DNA from: Methanobrevibacter boviskoreani JH1
GTDB lineage: Archaea > Methanobacteriota > Methanobacteria > Methanobacteriales > Methanobacteriaceae
Length of the DNA stretch: 64,000 nt
Direction of reading: 5' to 3'
Assembly (NCBI RefSeq): GCF_000320505.1
Contig: NZ_BAGX02000010.1
Location: 56,281-120,280 of the forward strand
Positions 16,313 through 24,956 of the stretch are shown here, in pieces (positions within the stretch are counted from its first letter, which is position 1; each line of letters starts with the position of its first letter). The position numbers and the translations under genes are program-made. The notes under the pieces are model-generated. The model was not told the DNA's origin and searched no databases. It worked only from the letters and a program-made list of their open reading frames with translations.

Positions 16313-17386
16313 ATGAAGACAGTTGATATTATAATAATGTTCTTTATTACATTATTCTCAACAATATTCTTTACATGGTATATTAGAAGGATATTGCTAC
16401 AGGCAAAGATAACTGACAGTCCAATTGTTAGTGAGCATCGTCATAAGGCTGGAACCCCAACAATGGGTGGAATAGCATTTTTATTTTCTATTCTTTTAAT
16501 CACAGCTATTTATTACAAAAATAACTATATTTTAATTACTTGTTTTATTATGGTAGCTGCAGGTATTATGGGACTTGTAGATGATTTGCTTGGTCTTAAG
16601 ATCTCAGAGGTACAGAAACTTGTAAAGAATGTTACAGATGAGGTTGTACCTATAGGTTTACTTAATCTTGAACCAGGTGAAGAGGCAAGGGTTGCATCTG
16701 ATAAGGCAAAGGCTCAAGTGGACCAATTACTTGAGGAAGGTAAGGTTGAAGTTATAGATCAGATTCCAATCAAATATGAAACCGGTGAGGCGGAACAAAT
16801 ATTTGTACAATTGTTCTTAGGTGTTTTGCTAGCATTGACATGTTCAATCACCACCCTTGGCGGATTCAATTTAGGAATTTGGGCAATACCTATCGTTGTC
16901 ATTGCAGTATTAGGTGCAGTAAACACTGTTAATTTAATAGATGGAATGGATGGATTGGCTGCAGGAATTTTAGCTATTGCATCATTTTCATGTATAATAT
17001 TTGGTATTATCAATGGAAGAATGGAAATTATACCTCCATTCGCTATACTTACAGCAATCTGTTTAGGATTCTTAGTGTTTAACAAGTATCCAGCAAGTAT
17101 ATTTATGGGAGATACTGGTTCAATACTTCTTGGTGCAGGTTATGCTGCAGCGGTAATGTTATGTGATGTTCCATACTTTGGAGTCTTAGCATTAGGAGTT
17201 CCAATTTTCTCAGTTTGTGTAAGTTTAGCTCACAGAGCACATTTGATAGAAATGCCTGTAGAACCGCTACACCATGCATTAAACTATAGGGGTATTCCTG
17301 AGACAACTATCATTTACTCTTATTGGGGAGCAACAGTTTTATTATGTGCTATTGGATTAATTGTTGATTATCTATTCTTTATATAA
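16313..17386 (+). CDS. MraY-like glycosyl phosphotransferase (pseudomurein lipid intermediate)
   Basis: This is a polytopic membrane enzyme of 357 residues from the MraY/WecA family, with about ten hydrophobic segments. Hallmarks are the cytoplasmic HRHKAGTPTMGG loop, the acidic DDLLGL, NLIDGMDGLAAG, FMGDTGS, and the His-rich late loop ending PLHHALNYRGIPE. It would attach the UDP-activated pseudomurein precursor to undecaprenyl phosphate. Compared with bacterial MraY, the segment at about residues 100-160 is long and charged, an insertion between two membrane helices. It lies between the ATP-grasp and Mur ligase genes. Confidence 0.88.
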   Translation: MKTVDIIIMFFITLFSTIFFTWYIRRILLQAKITDSPIVSEHRHKAGTPTMGGIAFLFSILLITAIYYKNNYILITCFIMVAAGIMGLVDDLLGLKISEVQKLVKNVTDEVVPIGLLNLEPGEEARVASDKAKAQVDQLLEEGKVEVIDQIPIKYETGEAEQIFVQLFLGVLLALTCSITTLGGFNLGIWAIPIVVIAVLGAVNTVNLIDGMDGLAAGILAIASFSCIIFGIINGRMEIIPPFAILTAICLGFLVFNKYPASIFMGDTGSILLGAGYAAAVMLCDVPYFGVLALGVPIFSVCVSLAHRAHLIEMPVEPLHHALNYRGIPETTIIYSYWGATVLLCAIGLIVDYLFFI

Positions 17387-17529
17387 TTAACAAAACATAA
17401 TTTCTTTTTTTTAATTTTTTTATTTCAATATTTTTGATGATTTTAAACATTTAGTTATTATAGAAAGTTTTTTTAAATATTTTAAACAAAACAAATCTTA
17501 TATTTATTTCATTTGATGGAGAATATTTT

Positions 17530-19011
17530 ATGTCAGATTTTAATTTAAGTATTGATGAGTTAGCAGAAGCCATTGGTGGTAAAATCATTGGTAGTGATGA
17601 TTATAATTGTGGTTATAGTTTCTCTGGAAAATTTGATTTTTTAGCCCATGCTAAGAGGGGGGATATTGTAATTCGTCATAAAATCAACGGTAAAGGAATT
17701 GAGATTGCTAAGGCAAACGAGGCTGCAGCCATCATTACTCAAAATCCTTTGGAAAATGCTTTGGAAAATGCGGAACAGTTAAATTTTCCTGTGATTGTAG
17801 TTGAAAAAATCGAGATTGCAAATTCATTTGCAATAAAATGGGTCTTTGATCATTTTGATAAAGACTCTAAAAGGGTTGCAATCACAGGTACAAATGGAAA
17901 ATCCACAACCTCCCACATGATTTATCATATCATTAAAAACTCAGGAGCTCATGTTTTAACCAATACTGATGCAAGGTCTGAATTCAATACTCTAATTGAT
18001 CCGATGGTATCAAAAATGATTTATGAGGAAGTTGAAGAAAACGGTCCTTTGGATTATGCCGTAATTGAAGTATCAGAGGTTCAGGGATGGTTGGATCATG
18101 TAATGCGTGACCATGCTTATTTAATGACCAGTGCTATAAATCCCGATGTTGGAATAATTACAAATGTCACAATGGATCATATTGGACTTGTAAACTCTAT
18201 TGACGATGTTTTAAGGGAAACCTCAGGACTTGCCCGCGGACTTAAAAAGGGAACACTCATATTGAATAAGGATGACGTAAACGTTAGTCAAATTAAACCA
18301 AACGACGGTGTAAACAGAATATTCTTCTCAATGGATAAGGATAACGCTACTCATAATGTGGTATTTGATACGGATAACGAGGTTGTGCTTGTGGACAATG
18401 TTGAAATTTTAACCATCGATGACTTGCCATTTAAGACTAACCATTTCATCCAGAATACATTGGCGGCTATTGCCGGAACATTGTCTTTAGGTGTACCTTT
18501 AAGTGTTGTGGTTGATGGTGTTAAAACCTACAGACCACTTAAAAGAAGATTCGTTAAATTAAATGAACATCCTGAGATATATGATGACTTTGCACATAAC
18601 CCAGATGGAATTAAATCAACTGTTTATGCAGGGTATAAATTATTGTCTGATAAAGGCCACCTCTGGATTGTAAACGCAATACGCGGTTCACGTGGTGAGA
18701 CATTAAACGGGTTAAACGCAGATGCACTTGTCGAGGTAATTACAAGAATTCATGATGAGGACGGACGTAAGGTCAATCTGGTCTTATCTTCAAGTGAGGA
18801 TGTGGTGGATCATTTAAACATTGTAAAAGATTCTGAAAGGGAAATATTTCTATCTAAATTGGATGACGCAGATATCGAATATACTCATTTCGAACATCTT
18901 AAGGATGCATTGGTCAATGTTTTGAATAATGCAGATGTAAATGATACCATATTACTTCTTGGAGCTCAGGGAATGGATCCTGCAGAGAAGATACTTAAAA
19001 ACATGATGTGA
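17530..19011 (+). CDS. Mur ligase family protein (pseudomurein peptide synthesis)
   Basis: This is a 493-residue amino acid ligase of the MurC/D/E/F fold. The N-terminal substrate domain (1-110) is followed by the ATPase P-loop TGTNGKST (119-126). VIEVSEVQG provides a metal-binding Glu and TNVTMDHIG a conserved His. The C-terminal Rossmann-like domain carries YDDFAHNPDG and ends GAQGMDP. Pseudomurein-containing methanogens use such ligases (pMurC, pMurE) to build the L-amino acid peptide cross-link. The MraY-like and ATP-grasp neighbours support that role. I cannot assign pMurC versus pMurE from sequence alone. The ribosome-binding site is GGAG. Confidence 0.88.
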   Translation: MSDFNLSIDELAEAIGGKIIGSDDYNCGYSFSGKFDFLAHAKRGDIVIRHKINGKGIEIAKANEAAAIITQNPLENALENAEQLNFPVIVVEKIEIANSFAIKWVFDHFDKDSKRVAITGTNGKSTTSHMIYHIIKNSGAHVLTNTDARSEFNTLIDPMVSKMIYEEVEENGPLDYAVIEVSEVQGWLDHVMRDHAYLMTSAINPDVGIITNVTMDHIGLVNSIDDVLRETSGLARGLKKGTLILNKDDVNVSQIKPNDGVNRIFFSMDKDNATHNVVFDTDNEVVLVDNVEILTIDDLPFKTNHFIQNTLAAIAGTLSLGVPLSVVVDGVKTYRPLKRRFVKLNEHPEIYDDFAHNPDGIKSTVYAGYKLLSDKGHLWIVNAIRGSRGETLNGLNADALVEVITRIHDEDGRKVNLVLSSSEDVVDHLNIVKDSEREIFLSKLDDADIEYTHFEHLKDALVNVLNNADVNDTILLLGAQGMDPAEKILKNMM

Positions 19012-19459
19012 TTTTTTCTATCTGTTTTTATTTAGTTGTACTAGTTTTAAAATTTAGTTCAACTATTCTTTATTTTTTATTTAATGTTTTCCGGTTTTCT
19101 GTGTTTTTATTTTTTCTTGTTTTGTTTTAATGGTTTTTAAATTTATCTGGTATCTGATATTCGGATTCGTCGATTTATAATCGATTCTTTTTTATATTTT
19201 GATAGAATTTGACTTAGTTTATATAATTTATAAAAATAGTTAAAATATATATGTAATAATAATCTAATAGATATTTATATTGTAAATTGAATACTAATAT
19301 TTTATATTGATTTAAACTTTAAAAATGAATATAAAATTTTAATATTGATTTGTAATATTCGTTTTAAACCATTAAGGTTTTAAAAACATTAAAAAATATT
19401 AATTTTATTTATTTAAACAAATTTAAAAATGAATAATTAATTTATTAGGTATTAGTGAA
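19012..19459. other. 448 bp intergenic region
   Basis: A T-rich 3' part (to about 19200) is followed by almost pure A/T with TATA-like elements. I see no structured RNA, repeat or reading frame. It separates the pseudomurein genes from the secreted-protein pair and should carry the promoter of the latter. Confidence 0.5.
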
Positions 19460-19951
19460 GTGAAATTCATGCTTATAAAAGTTAGAAGAGATACTTTGAT
19501 TATCTTACTATTAGCATTTCTACTTATTGTATGTGGTAGAGTAATAACTTATGTGGCATATGCTTCAACTATTCAAGAAGAACAGGGTGTCCCTATTACT
19601 GGAGTTCAGATTAAAGGTAATGATGTAATTCCTTTAGAAACCATTAAAGCTAATGTGGCAAGCTCTGGTTTAAGGGAAGGTAGTTATATAGATGGTAGTA
19701 TGTTACACACGACTAAGAGGACATTACCTCTTACTGAAGCGGTTTCGGATGCTAAGACCTATGCAATGGCCTCAACAATACCTGGTACTACTGCACGACC
19801 TATTACTGCAGTGGATATCAAGATTGATAATACCACAGGTATTGTAACTGTTACTGTTGTTGAAGACTTTTCAAGAGTTAATTTAGGTAATTCCACTACT
19901 ACTAATTCAAATAGTACTAATTCATATTATCGTACAACAAGTTCAGGATAG
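19460..19951 (+). CDS. membrane-anchored protein with POTRA-like domain
   Basis: This 163-residue protein has an N-terminal membrane anchor or signal (about 9-30, LIILLLAFLLIVCGRVITYV) and an extracytoplasmic part. That part reads like a POTRA domain: ITGVQIKGNDVIPLETIKANV, a GLREGSYID turn, a helix, then two strands (ITAVDIKI and GIVTVTVVED). The tail is a Thr/Ser/Asn-rich linker. POTRA domains act in BamA, FtsQ and related systems as protein-docking modules. Resemblance is by eye only. Starts GTG 19460 or ATG 19469 are both possible. The next gene starts 10 bases after the stop and is also exported, so they probably act together at the cell surface. Confidence 0.65.
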   Translation: MKFMLIKVRRDTLIILLLAFLLIVCGRVITYVAYASTIQEEQGVPITGVQIKGNDVIPLETIKANVASSGLREGSYIDGSMLHTTKRTLPLTEAVSDAKTYAMASTIPGTTARPITAVDIKIDNTTGIVTVTVVEDFSRVNLGNSTTTNSNSTNSYYRTTSSG

Positions 19952-19961
19952 GAGGGATTAA

Positions 19962-21227
19962 GTGAAAAGGTCTAAATTAATTTTATTAATTTTATGTGTA
20001 CTTCTTGCTTTGGTTTCTGCTAGTGCTGTTTCAGCTACTATGAACTGTATTATTATTAGTGATCCTAGTGGTAATGATCCTAATGGTGCTGCCGCAGGTA
20101 GTATGTCTTTTGAAGAGAACATGTTTCAATCTACATTTGTAATGTCTACTAAAAATCAATATGCTGTACTTTCTGGTGGTGAAAGTGAAGATGATAGTTT
20201 AAGGCTTCAAATGGTTTGTAACGCTTTAGCTGATATTGAAGGTGGAGGTTCAGCTTCATCCTCAGCTGCAGTTGCTAGTTCCTATTCTGGAATGAGGGCA
20301 ATTGTAGGTGGTCCTAAAGTAGGTATGGCAATTGGTGGTTCTTTCGATGCATATGTTATTGTTGAACAGGACAATGGATCTTATACTGTAACTCCTTATT
20401 CAGGTGGTACCGTATCTATTCCTGCCGGTAAAAAAGGAGCGATTATTCACTTGAGGGATAGTCCAGGATCTGCTGGTGGTGCAGCTGCCAACAGACAAGC
20501 TATCGCTACCGAGATTGCAAAAGAATTAAGAGATGGATATTCTGCTACACATATTATGGGTACTGTTTTTAGATTGGTATCCACTGAAACTGGAGAGGTT
20601 TACGGTGGAGGTGCAGATAACCTTTACTGTGGTATTTCTACCGGTGATATGTTCACTCCAGCAGAGTTAAATCAAAAAGGATATGTGATGTCCGATCCTT
20701 ATAACAAGGTTTGTCAACAATGTGGATGGTCAGTTGCTTATCCTGCTGCCGAAAACTATAATAGATGTCCATATTGTGGTGGGGAACTAAAAACCCAATA
20801 TGCATATGATGCCCTGGAGAAAGCTATAACAGTTAGTGATGACAGTGCGAATGTATATGTTTATGGTTCTGATGAGCAAGGTTTAGCCACTACTACACAG
20901 GAAGTTGTACAATATGAAGTTTCTAAAAATGGATATAGCTCTACAAACATAGCTTCAGCAATTAACAAAGCAATCAACAATGGTATTATTGTTGGTGTAA
21001 ACTATGTTGAGGCTAAAGATATTAATGTTAACAAGAATGCTAAGTCTGTAGGTGTATATTATACTGCACTTCCAGATGGAAGAACATCACCTCCATGGAA
21101 TTTACCAATAAACACATTTTTACTTAATGTTCTTGGAGCAATCCAAACAGTTATCGGAATTGTAATTATAGTTCTAGTAATATTTAGAGGAAGATTGCTT
21201 ACTTCCTTCCAAAAAAGGAATGAATAA
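19962..21227 (+). CDS. secreted or membrane-anchored zinc-ribbon protein, unknown function
   Basis: This 421-residue protein starts with GTG behind a strong GGAGGGATTAA site. It has a signal peptide (about 1-25, ending SAVSA) and a long extracytoplasmic region. A CxxC...CPYC zinc ribbon (CQQCGWSV then CPYCGGEL, about residues 247-273) lies inside, and a C-terminal membrane helix (about 385-408) is followed by a short basic tail. The early part is rich in Gly/Ser/Ala with a nucleoside-like GG repeat pattern. I do not recognise the family. Its pairing with the POTRA-like gene downstream of the pseudomurein cluster suggests a cell-envelope role. Confidence 0.7.
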   Translation: MKRSKLILLILCVLLALVSASAVSATMNCIIISDPSGNDPNGAAAGSMSFEENMFQSTFVMSTKNQYAVLSGGESEDDSLRLQMVCNALADIEGGGSASSSAAVASSYSGMRAIVGGPKVGMAIGGSFDAYVIVEQDNGSYTVTPYSGGTVSIPAGKKGAIIHLRDSPGSAGGAAANRQAIATEIAKELRDGYSATHIMGTVFRLVSTETGEVYGGGADNLYCGISTGDMFTPAELNQKGYVMSDPYNKVCQQCGWSVAYPAAENYNRCPYCGGELKTQYAYDALEKAITVSDDSANVYVYGSDEQGLATTTQEVVQYEVSKNGYSSTNIASAINKAINNGIIVGVNYVEAKDINVNKNAKSVGVYYTALPDGRTSPPWNLPINTFLLNVLGAIQTVIGIVIIVLVIFRGRLLTSFQKRNE

Positions 21228-21262
21228 TATCTTCTTCTAATTTTTCTATTTTATGTGATATT

Positions 21263-21667
21263 ATGGCTTTAATTTTAATTAGAGGAGAAAACAATTCAAA
21301 AGTGCTTAATGCGATATCTGATGTTGAAAAACATGGGGGTCTACATTTAACATCAAAGCCACGAGCATTAGATGCTAATATTGCGGATAATATTGTTTCA
21401 AAAATTTTAAAAGCAGATATAAAGAATGAATCCAAAGTTGCAGCTGTATTTTCCATTCAGGAAAATCCGACCTTGGCAATTTCAAAAATTAGAAGTATTC
21501 ATCCACCTGCACATATCATTGTGGTTAGTGATGAGTATGATGAAATTTATGAGGATTTATTGAATAAGATGGATGAAGCAAAATATTTTGAAGGATATTA
21601 TTCTGCTAAAGCAAAAAATACAAAAACAATTGATTATAAAAAAATGCCAAAAAAACCTAAACTTTAG
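21263..21667 (+). CDS. DUF356-like protein
   Basis: This is a 134-residue cytoplasmic protein. MALILIRGENNSKVLNAISD, a central RSIHPPAHIIVVSDE and the Lys-rich end match my memory of the archaeal DUF356 family, which has no known function. The alternating beta-alpha pattern suggests a small alpha/beta fold. The ribosome-binding site is a GTGATATT before the ATG. It follows the zinc-ribbon gene by 35 bases and may belong to the same transcript. A terminator hairpin overlaps its stop codon. Confidence 0.6.
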   Translation: MALILIRGENNSKVLNAISDVEKHGGLHLTSKPRALDANIADNIVSKILKADIKNESKVAAVFSIQENPTLAISKIRSIHPPAHIIVVSDEYDEIYEDLLNKMDEAKYFEGYYSAKAKNTKTIDYKKMPKKPKL

Positions 21668-21676
21668 GTTTTTTAT
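21653..21676 (+). terminator. hairpin terminator overlapping the stop codon
   Basis: AAACCTAA (21653-21660) pairs with TTAGGTTT (21664-21671) around a 3-base loop and is followed by T residues. The stop codon TAG (21665-21667) lies within the stem. Confidence 0.6.
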
Positions 21677-22088
21677 TAGTTTTTTTATAGTATTTTTATT
21701 TTTTTTATGGTTTTTTAATTTGATTTACTTTTTTTGGGATTTCTGTTGTTGTTTTTCGGTTTTTTTTTAATTTGATTTAATCTTAAAAATTTTATAAGAA
21801 AGAGTCTTCTAATTTTGGATTAACTTTAAAATGCTATTTTCCATAAAAAGTTAATCTATCTGTTCATCGTATTTTAAAATGTAAACATATGCATACTAAT
21901 TTTAATTCAATGAATCTGATAAAACATTTTAGATCAATTTTTTAAATCTTAAAATAAGTTGTTTTCATTGATTTCTAATAGACTTTATATATTTTAAAAA
22001 AAGAAAAAAATAGTAATTAGATTATAAAAATCTAATTATGGAAAGATGTTTTGTTTAATGATTTTACAACAATTTCGTTTTTTAAAGT
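21677..22088. other. convergent intergenic region with a 10 bp inverted repeat
   Basis: Between two convergent genes. GATTAACTTT (21818-21827) pairs perfectly with AAAGTTAATC (21847-21856) around a 19-base loop. The rest is T-rich and A-rich without genes. The hairpin may end transcription from one side or belong to an unrecognised small RNA. Confidence 0.4.
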
Positions 22089-22592
22089 TTACTTCTTAGA
22101 TTTTTTGAATTTTACAATGCTTCCAATAGTGTTTGCACCACTTGAAATATTTTTCATGGTTTCTAAATCTAATGGTTCAACTTTTTCAATTAGATTAATA
22201 TTTAATGCCTTTTCTAATTTTTTAGCAGTTTTAATATCGGGTTCCATTTTCTCGGATTCTATTTTTGCAATGACAGAAACCTTTTCGAAAACCTTTTCAC
22301 CTAATTGCTCTCTAGAAAGATGTTGAGCTTCACGTCCTTGTCTTACAACTTTACCATAATTTTCAATTAACTCATCGGTTGGCTCTTCAGGTCTTCTAGA
22401 GTAATTGTTTTTGTTGTTATTAGAATTATTTTTTCCAGATTTTTTATTTTTCTGTACATATTTTGGGCGTCTAGGGACTTTTTGTACCTTACCAAATTTG
22501 GAGCATTCTTTACAAACATCCATTGTTGCGCCATCAATTTTTATTCTAATTGGTTGACCTTTAATAGGTTGACCACACATTTCGCAATCCAT
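22089..22592 (-). CDS. archaeal multiprotein bridging factor 1 (aMBF1)
   Basis: This 167-residue protein has the archaeal MBF1 layout. An N-terminal zinc ribbon (CEMCGQPI at 4-11, then CKEC) is followed by a long Lys/Asn-rich disordered linker (about 40-70). A C-terminal XRE-type helix-turn-helix (about 75-135, EQLGEKVFEKVSVIAKIESEK) completes it. In eukaryotes MBF1 bridges activators and TBP; the archaeal protein binds the small ribosomal subunit and is linked to translation. Divergent from the PAN gene, an arrangement I recall from related methanogens. Confidence 0.92.
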   Translation of the reverse strand: MDCEMCGQPIKGQPIRIKIDGATMDVCKECSKFGKVQKVPRRPKYVQKNKKSGKNNSNNNKNNYSRRPEEPTDELIENYGKVVRQGREAQHLSREQLGEKVFEKVSVIAKIESEKMEPDIKTAKKLEKALNINLIEKVEPLDLETMKNISSGANTIGSIVKFKKSKK

Positions 22593-22821
22593 ATTTTATA
22601 ATTGTTTTTTCTTTTTTAAACTTTTCTAATATACTAATTTTATTTTATGGTTCTGTTTTTTAAAATGTTGTTCAAGTTTATTTAATTGTTCTATTAATAT
22701 TCATATTAAGGAAAGTTTTAAGAAAGTATATATATTATGTTTACATAATTTAATATGATATATAAGGACATATTTGTTAAAAATTAATGAAAAATAACTA
22801 TTGGGTATGTTTAAAAATATT

Positions 22822-22867
22822 GTTTTCCGGTGAGTTTTTATTTAAAAATGAGTTTTCGCCGTAAAAC
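22822..22867. other. hairpin in the aMBF1-PAN promoter region
   Basis: GTTTTCCGGTGA (22822-22833) pairs with TCGCCGTAAAAC (22856-22867) in 11 of 12 positions, counting one G-U pair. TTTTTATTTAAAAA in the loop can form a smaller inner hairpin. It stands out by its G/C content in the AT-rich 22593-23008 gap. It may be a small RNA or regulatory site for either divergent gene. The PAN promoter itself probably uses TTTTAATATATGG at about 22953. Confidence 0.4.
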
Positions 22868-23008
22868 GTTAGATAAAATGGAATTAAATATTTGAAATGT
22901 TTGTTTTATATTATTAGAACAATCTATTATTTTTTTCCTTTTTATTTAATTTATTTTTAATATATGGATGAACATTAATAGAACATATTTCAATTAGGAG
23001 CGTTTAAA

Positions 23009-24253
23009 ATGGATGAACATGAAGAAAATTCTTCACAGGCATTACTTACTAAAATCGAAGAATTGAAAGATGAAGTAAACTTGCTTAAAGAAGAAAATAC
23101 CAAAACAAAACGCAATTTAATGTGGAAAGTTAGAAAACTTGAAAAGGATAAGGTTCTAACTGAAAATGAAAAAATCAGACTAGAAAGGGAAGTCAAATCA
23201 TTAAGGGGTGAAGTTGAAAGATTTAGATCACCTCCTTTAGTAATTGCTACAATTAATGAAGTAATCGACGATACTAGAATGACTGTTAAAAGTAGTACTG
23301 GTCCAAATTTTTTAATCAATTATTCTAAATTTATTGATCCTAAATTATTACAACCAGGTGCAAGAGTTGCCTTAAATCAACAAACATTTGGTGTGGTAGA
23401 GGTTTTACCTTCAGAAAAAGATCCAAGTGTATCTGGAATGGAAGTTGAAACTAAACCTGATGTTACATATGATGATATTGGTGGTTTAGATGACCAAATT
23501 GTAGAGGTTAAGGAAACAGTAGAGTTACCTCTTACTAAACCAGAATTATTTAAAAAGATAGGTATTGATCCACCTAAAGGTATTCTTCTATATGGACCAC
23601 CTGGAACAGGTAAAACGTTGCTTGCTAAGGCAGTTGCTAATGAGACTAACGCAACCTTTATTAAGATTGTCGCATCCGAATTTGTTAAAAAATATATTGG
23701 TGAGGGTGCAAGACTTGTAAGGGAAGTTTTCGAACTTGCTAAGGAGAAAGCCCCTGCCATTATATTTATTGACGAGATTGACGCAGTAGCTGCTAAAAGA
23801 CTTAAAAGTTCAACAAGTGGTGATAGGGAAGTCCAAAGGACCTTAATGCAATTACTTGCAGAACTTGATGGATTTGAATCCCGTGGAGATATAGGTATTA
23901 TTGGAGCTACCAACAGACCTGATATTTTAGATCCTGCTCTTTTAAGACCTGGAAGGTTTGATAGGTTTATAGAAGTTCCTGAACCTAATGAGGAAGCAAG
24001 AAAACAAATCTTAAAGATCCATACATCTAAAATGGCTTTAGATGAGGAGGCTGATTTAGATTTACTTGCAACTTTAACCGATGGTTGTTCTGGTGCTGAT
24101 TTAAAAGCGATCTGTACTGAGGCAGGTATGTTTGCAATAAGGGCAGACAGAGACAGTGTTACTGTCAGCGACTTTATGGATGCAGTTGATAAAATCATGG
24201 ATGTAAACAGTGATGACGAATTCCAAAAAGAAGCTGGAGTAATGTTCGGTTAA
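23009..24253 (+). CDS. pan: proteasome-activating nucleotidase PAN
   Basis: This is a 414-residue AAA+ ATPase that unfolds proteins and feeds them into the archaeal 20S proteasome. Domains: an N-terminal coiled coil (about 10-72), an OB domain (75-135) and the AAA domain with Walker A GPPGTGKT (196-203) and Walker B IIFIDEID (251-258). Then come [12 protein letters not shown] with the arginine fingers and a C-terminal helical lid. The usual C-terminal docking motif is hydrophobic-Tyr-X. This protein ends VMFG, so Tyr is replaced by Phe. The ribosome-binding site is AGGAG. A C/D box RNA gene lies about 75 bases after its stop. Confidence 0.95.
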   Translation: MDEHEENSSQALLTKIEELKDEVNLLKEENTKTKRNLMWKVRKLEKDKVLTENEKIRLEREVKSLRGEVERFRSPPLVIATINEVIDDTRMTVKSSTGPNFLINYSKFIDPKLLQPGARVALNQQTFGVVEVLPSEKDPSVSGMEVETKPDVTYDDIGGLDDQIVEVKETVELPLTKPELFKKIGIDPPKGILLYGPPGTGKTLLAKAVANETNATFIKIVASEFVKKYIGEGARLVREVFELAKEKAPAIIFIDEIDAVAAKRLKSSTSGDREVQRTLMQLLAELDGFESRGDIGIIGATNRPDILDPALLRPGRFDRFIEVPEPNEEARKQILKIHTSKMALDEEADLDLLATLTDGCSGADLKAICTEAGMFAIRADRDSVTVSDFMDAVDKIMDVNSDDEFQKEAGVMFG

Positions 24254-24327
24254 ACATATAAGATAATCTAAAATTTCAATTTTCAATTTTTTTTGGAATT
24301 TTGATTTACCCTTAATTCTATTAAACG

Positions 24328-24393
24328 AGGCCAATGATGAACCCTATGAGCTCTGATATGTGATGAATGATGGGCGAACTGAGGCCTTTTTTT
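24328..24393 (+). ncRNA. C/D box sRNA (2'-O-methylation guide)
   Basis: All four boxes are perfect and correctly spaced: C box ATGATGA (24334-24340), D' CTGA (24353-24356), C' GTGATGA (24360-24366) and D CTGA (24379-24382). Both guide spacers are exactly 12 bases and the D'-C' gap is 3, as is typical in archaea. A terminal stem AGGCC/GGCCT flanks the C and D boxes, and a T-run follows (24387-24393). The D guide is complementary to UUCGCCCAU, which from memory matches 23S rRNA near the A-loop. No protein gene overlaps. Transcribed in the same direction as PAN, possibly from read-through. Confidence 0.88.
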
Positions 24394-24450
24394 ATTTATA
24401 TTCTATTCTTGTTTTTAATTTTTATTGGTTTGCATGGTTTATTTCACTGG

Positions 24451-24650
24451 TTTGTCTGTGGATTTTTCTATTTTTGAATATTTTTTGTTGTAACTAGTTT
24501 TATTTATGGACATTCCTGTTTTGTGTGATTATTTTTTCCGGTTGTTTTTTTTGTCTGTGGATTTTTCTATTTTTGAATATTTTTTGTTGTAACTGGTTTC
24601 ATTTAAGGATATTCCTGTTTTCTGTGTGGTTATTTTTTTCTGGTTGGTTT
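24451..24650. repeat. two-copy 99 bp tandem repeat
   Basis: Two copies of a 99-base T-rich unit begin TTTGTCTGTGGATTTTTC at 24451 and 24550. They differ at a few positions. They lie in the 24394-24956 gap, which otherwise holds a 9-base inverted repeat (ATTTTCTAT at 24790, ATAGAAAAT at 24833) and the MFS gene promoter. No coding potential. Confidence 0.8.
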
Positions 24651-24956
24651 TTGTTGTCTATTTTTTCGGTTATACATTTTTAGTTTAGTTAACCGGTAAA
24701 TATCTGATTGTAAATGCCTGTTCTATTTGGATAAATAAATGATATTGGATACAATATCATGTGATTTATAGATTGTTTTCTTGGTAGCTATTTTCTATAG
24801 GTGGTCTGGTATTATATATTCCATAGAAAATTAATAGATTAATTTAAATAAGACCTTTCAATTAATAAATATGAGAAGGCTTTTTGTATTTTAATATTTA
24901 ACATTATTGGAAGAAATTAAGTTGTATCGTTTTATAATTTTATAGGATTTTTTCAT

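Noticed and set aside
17440-17460. TGATGA at the end of the MraY-like gene as a second C/D box RNA
   Set aside because: The base before TGATGA is T, not a purine, and no D box (CTGA) follows at the right distance.
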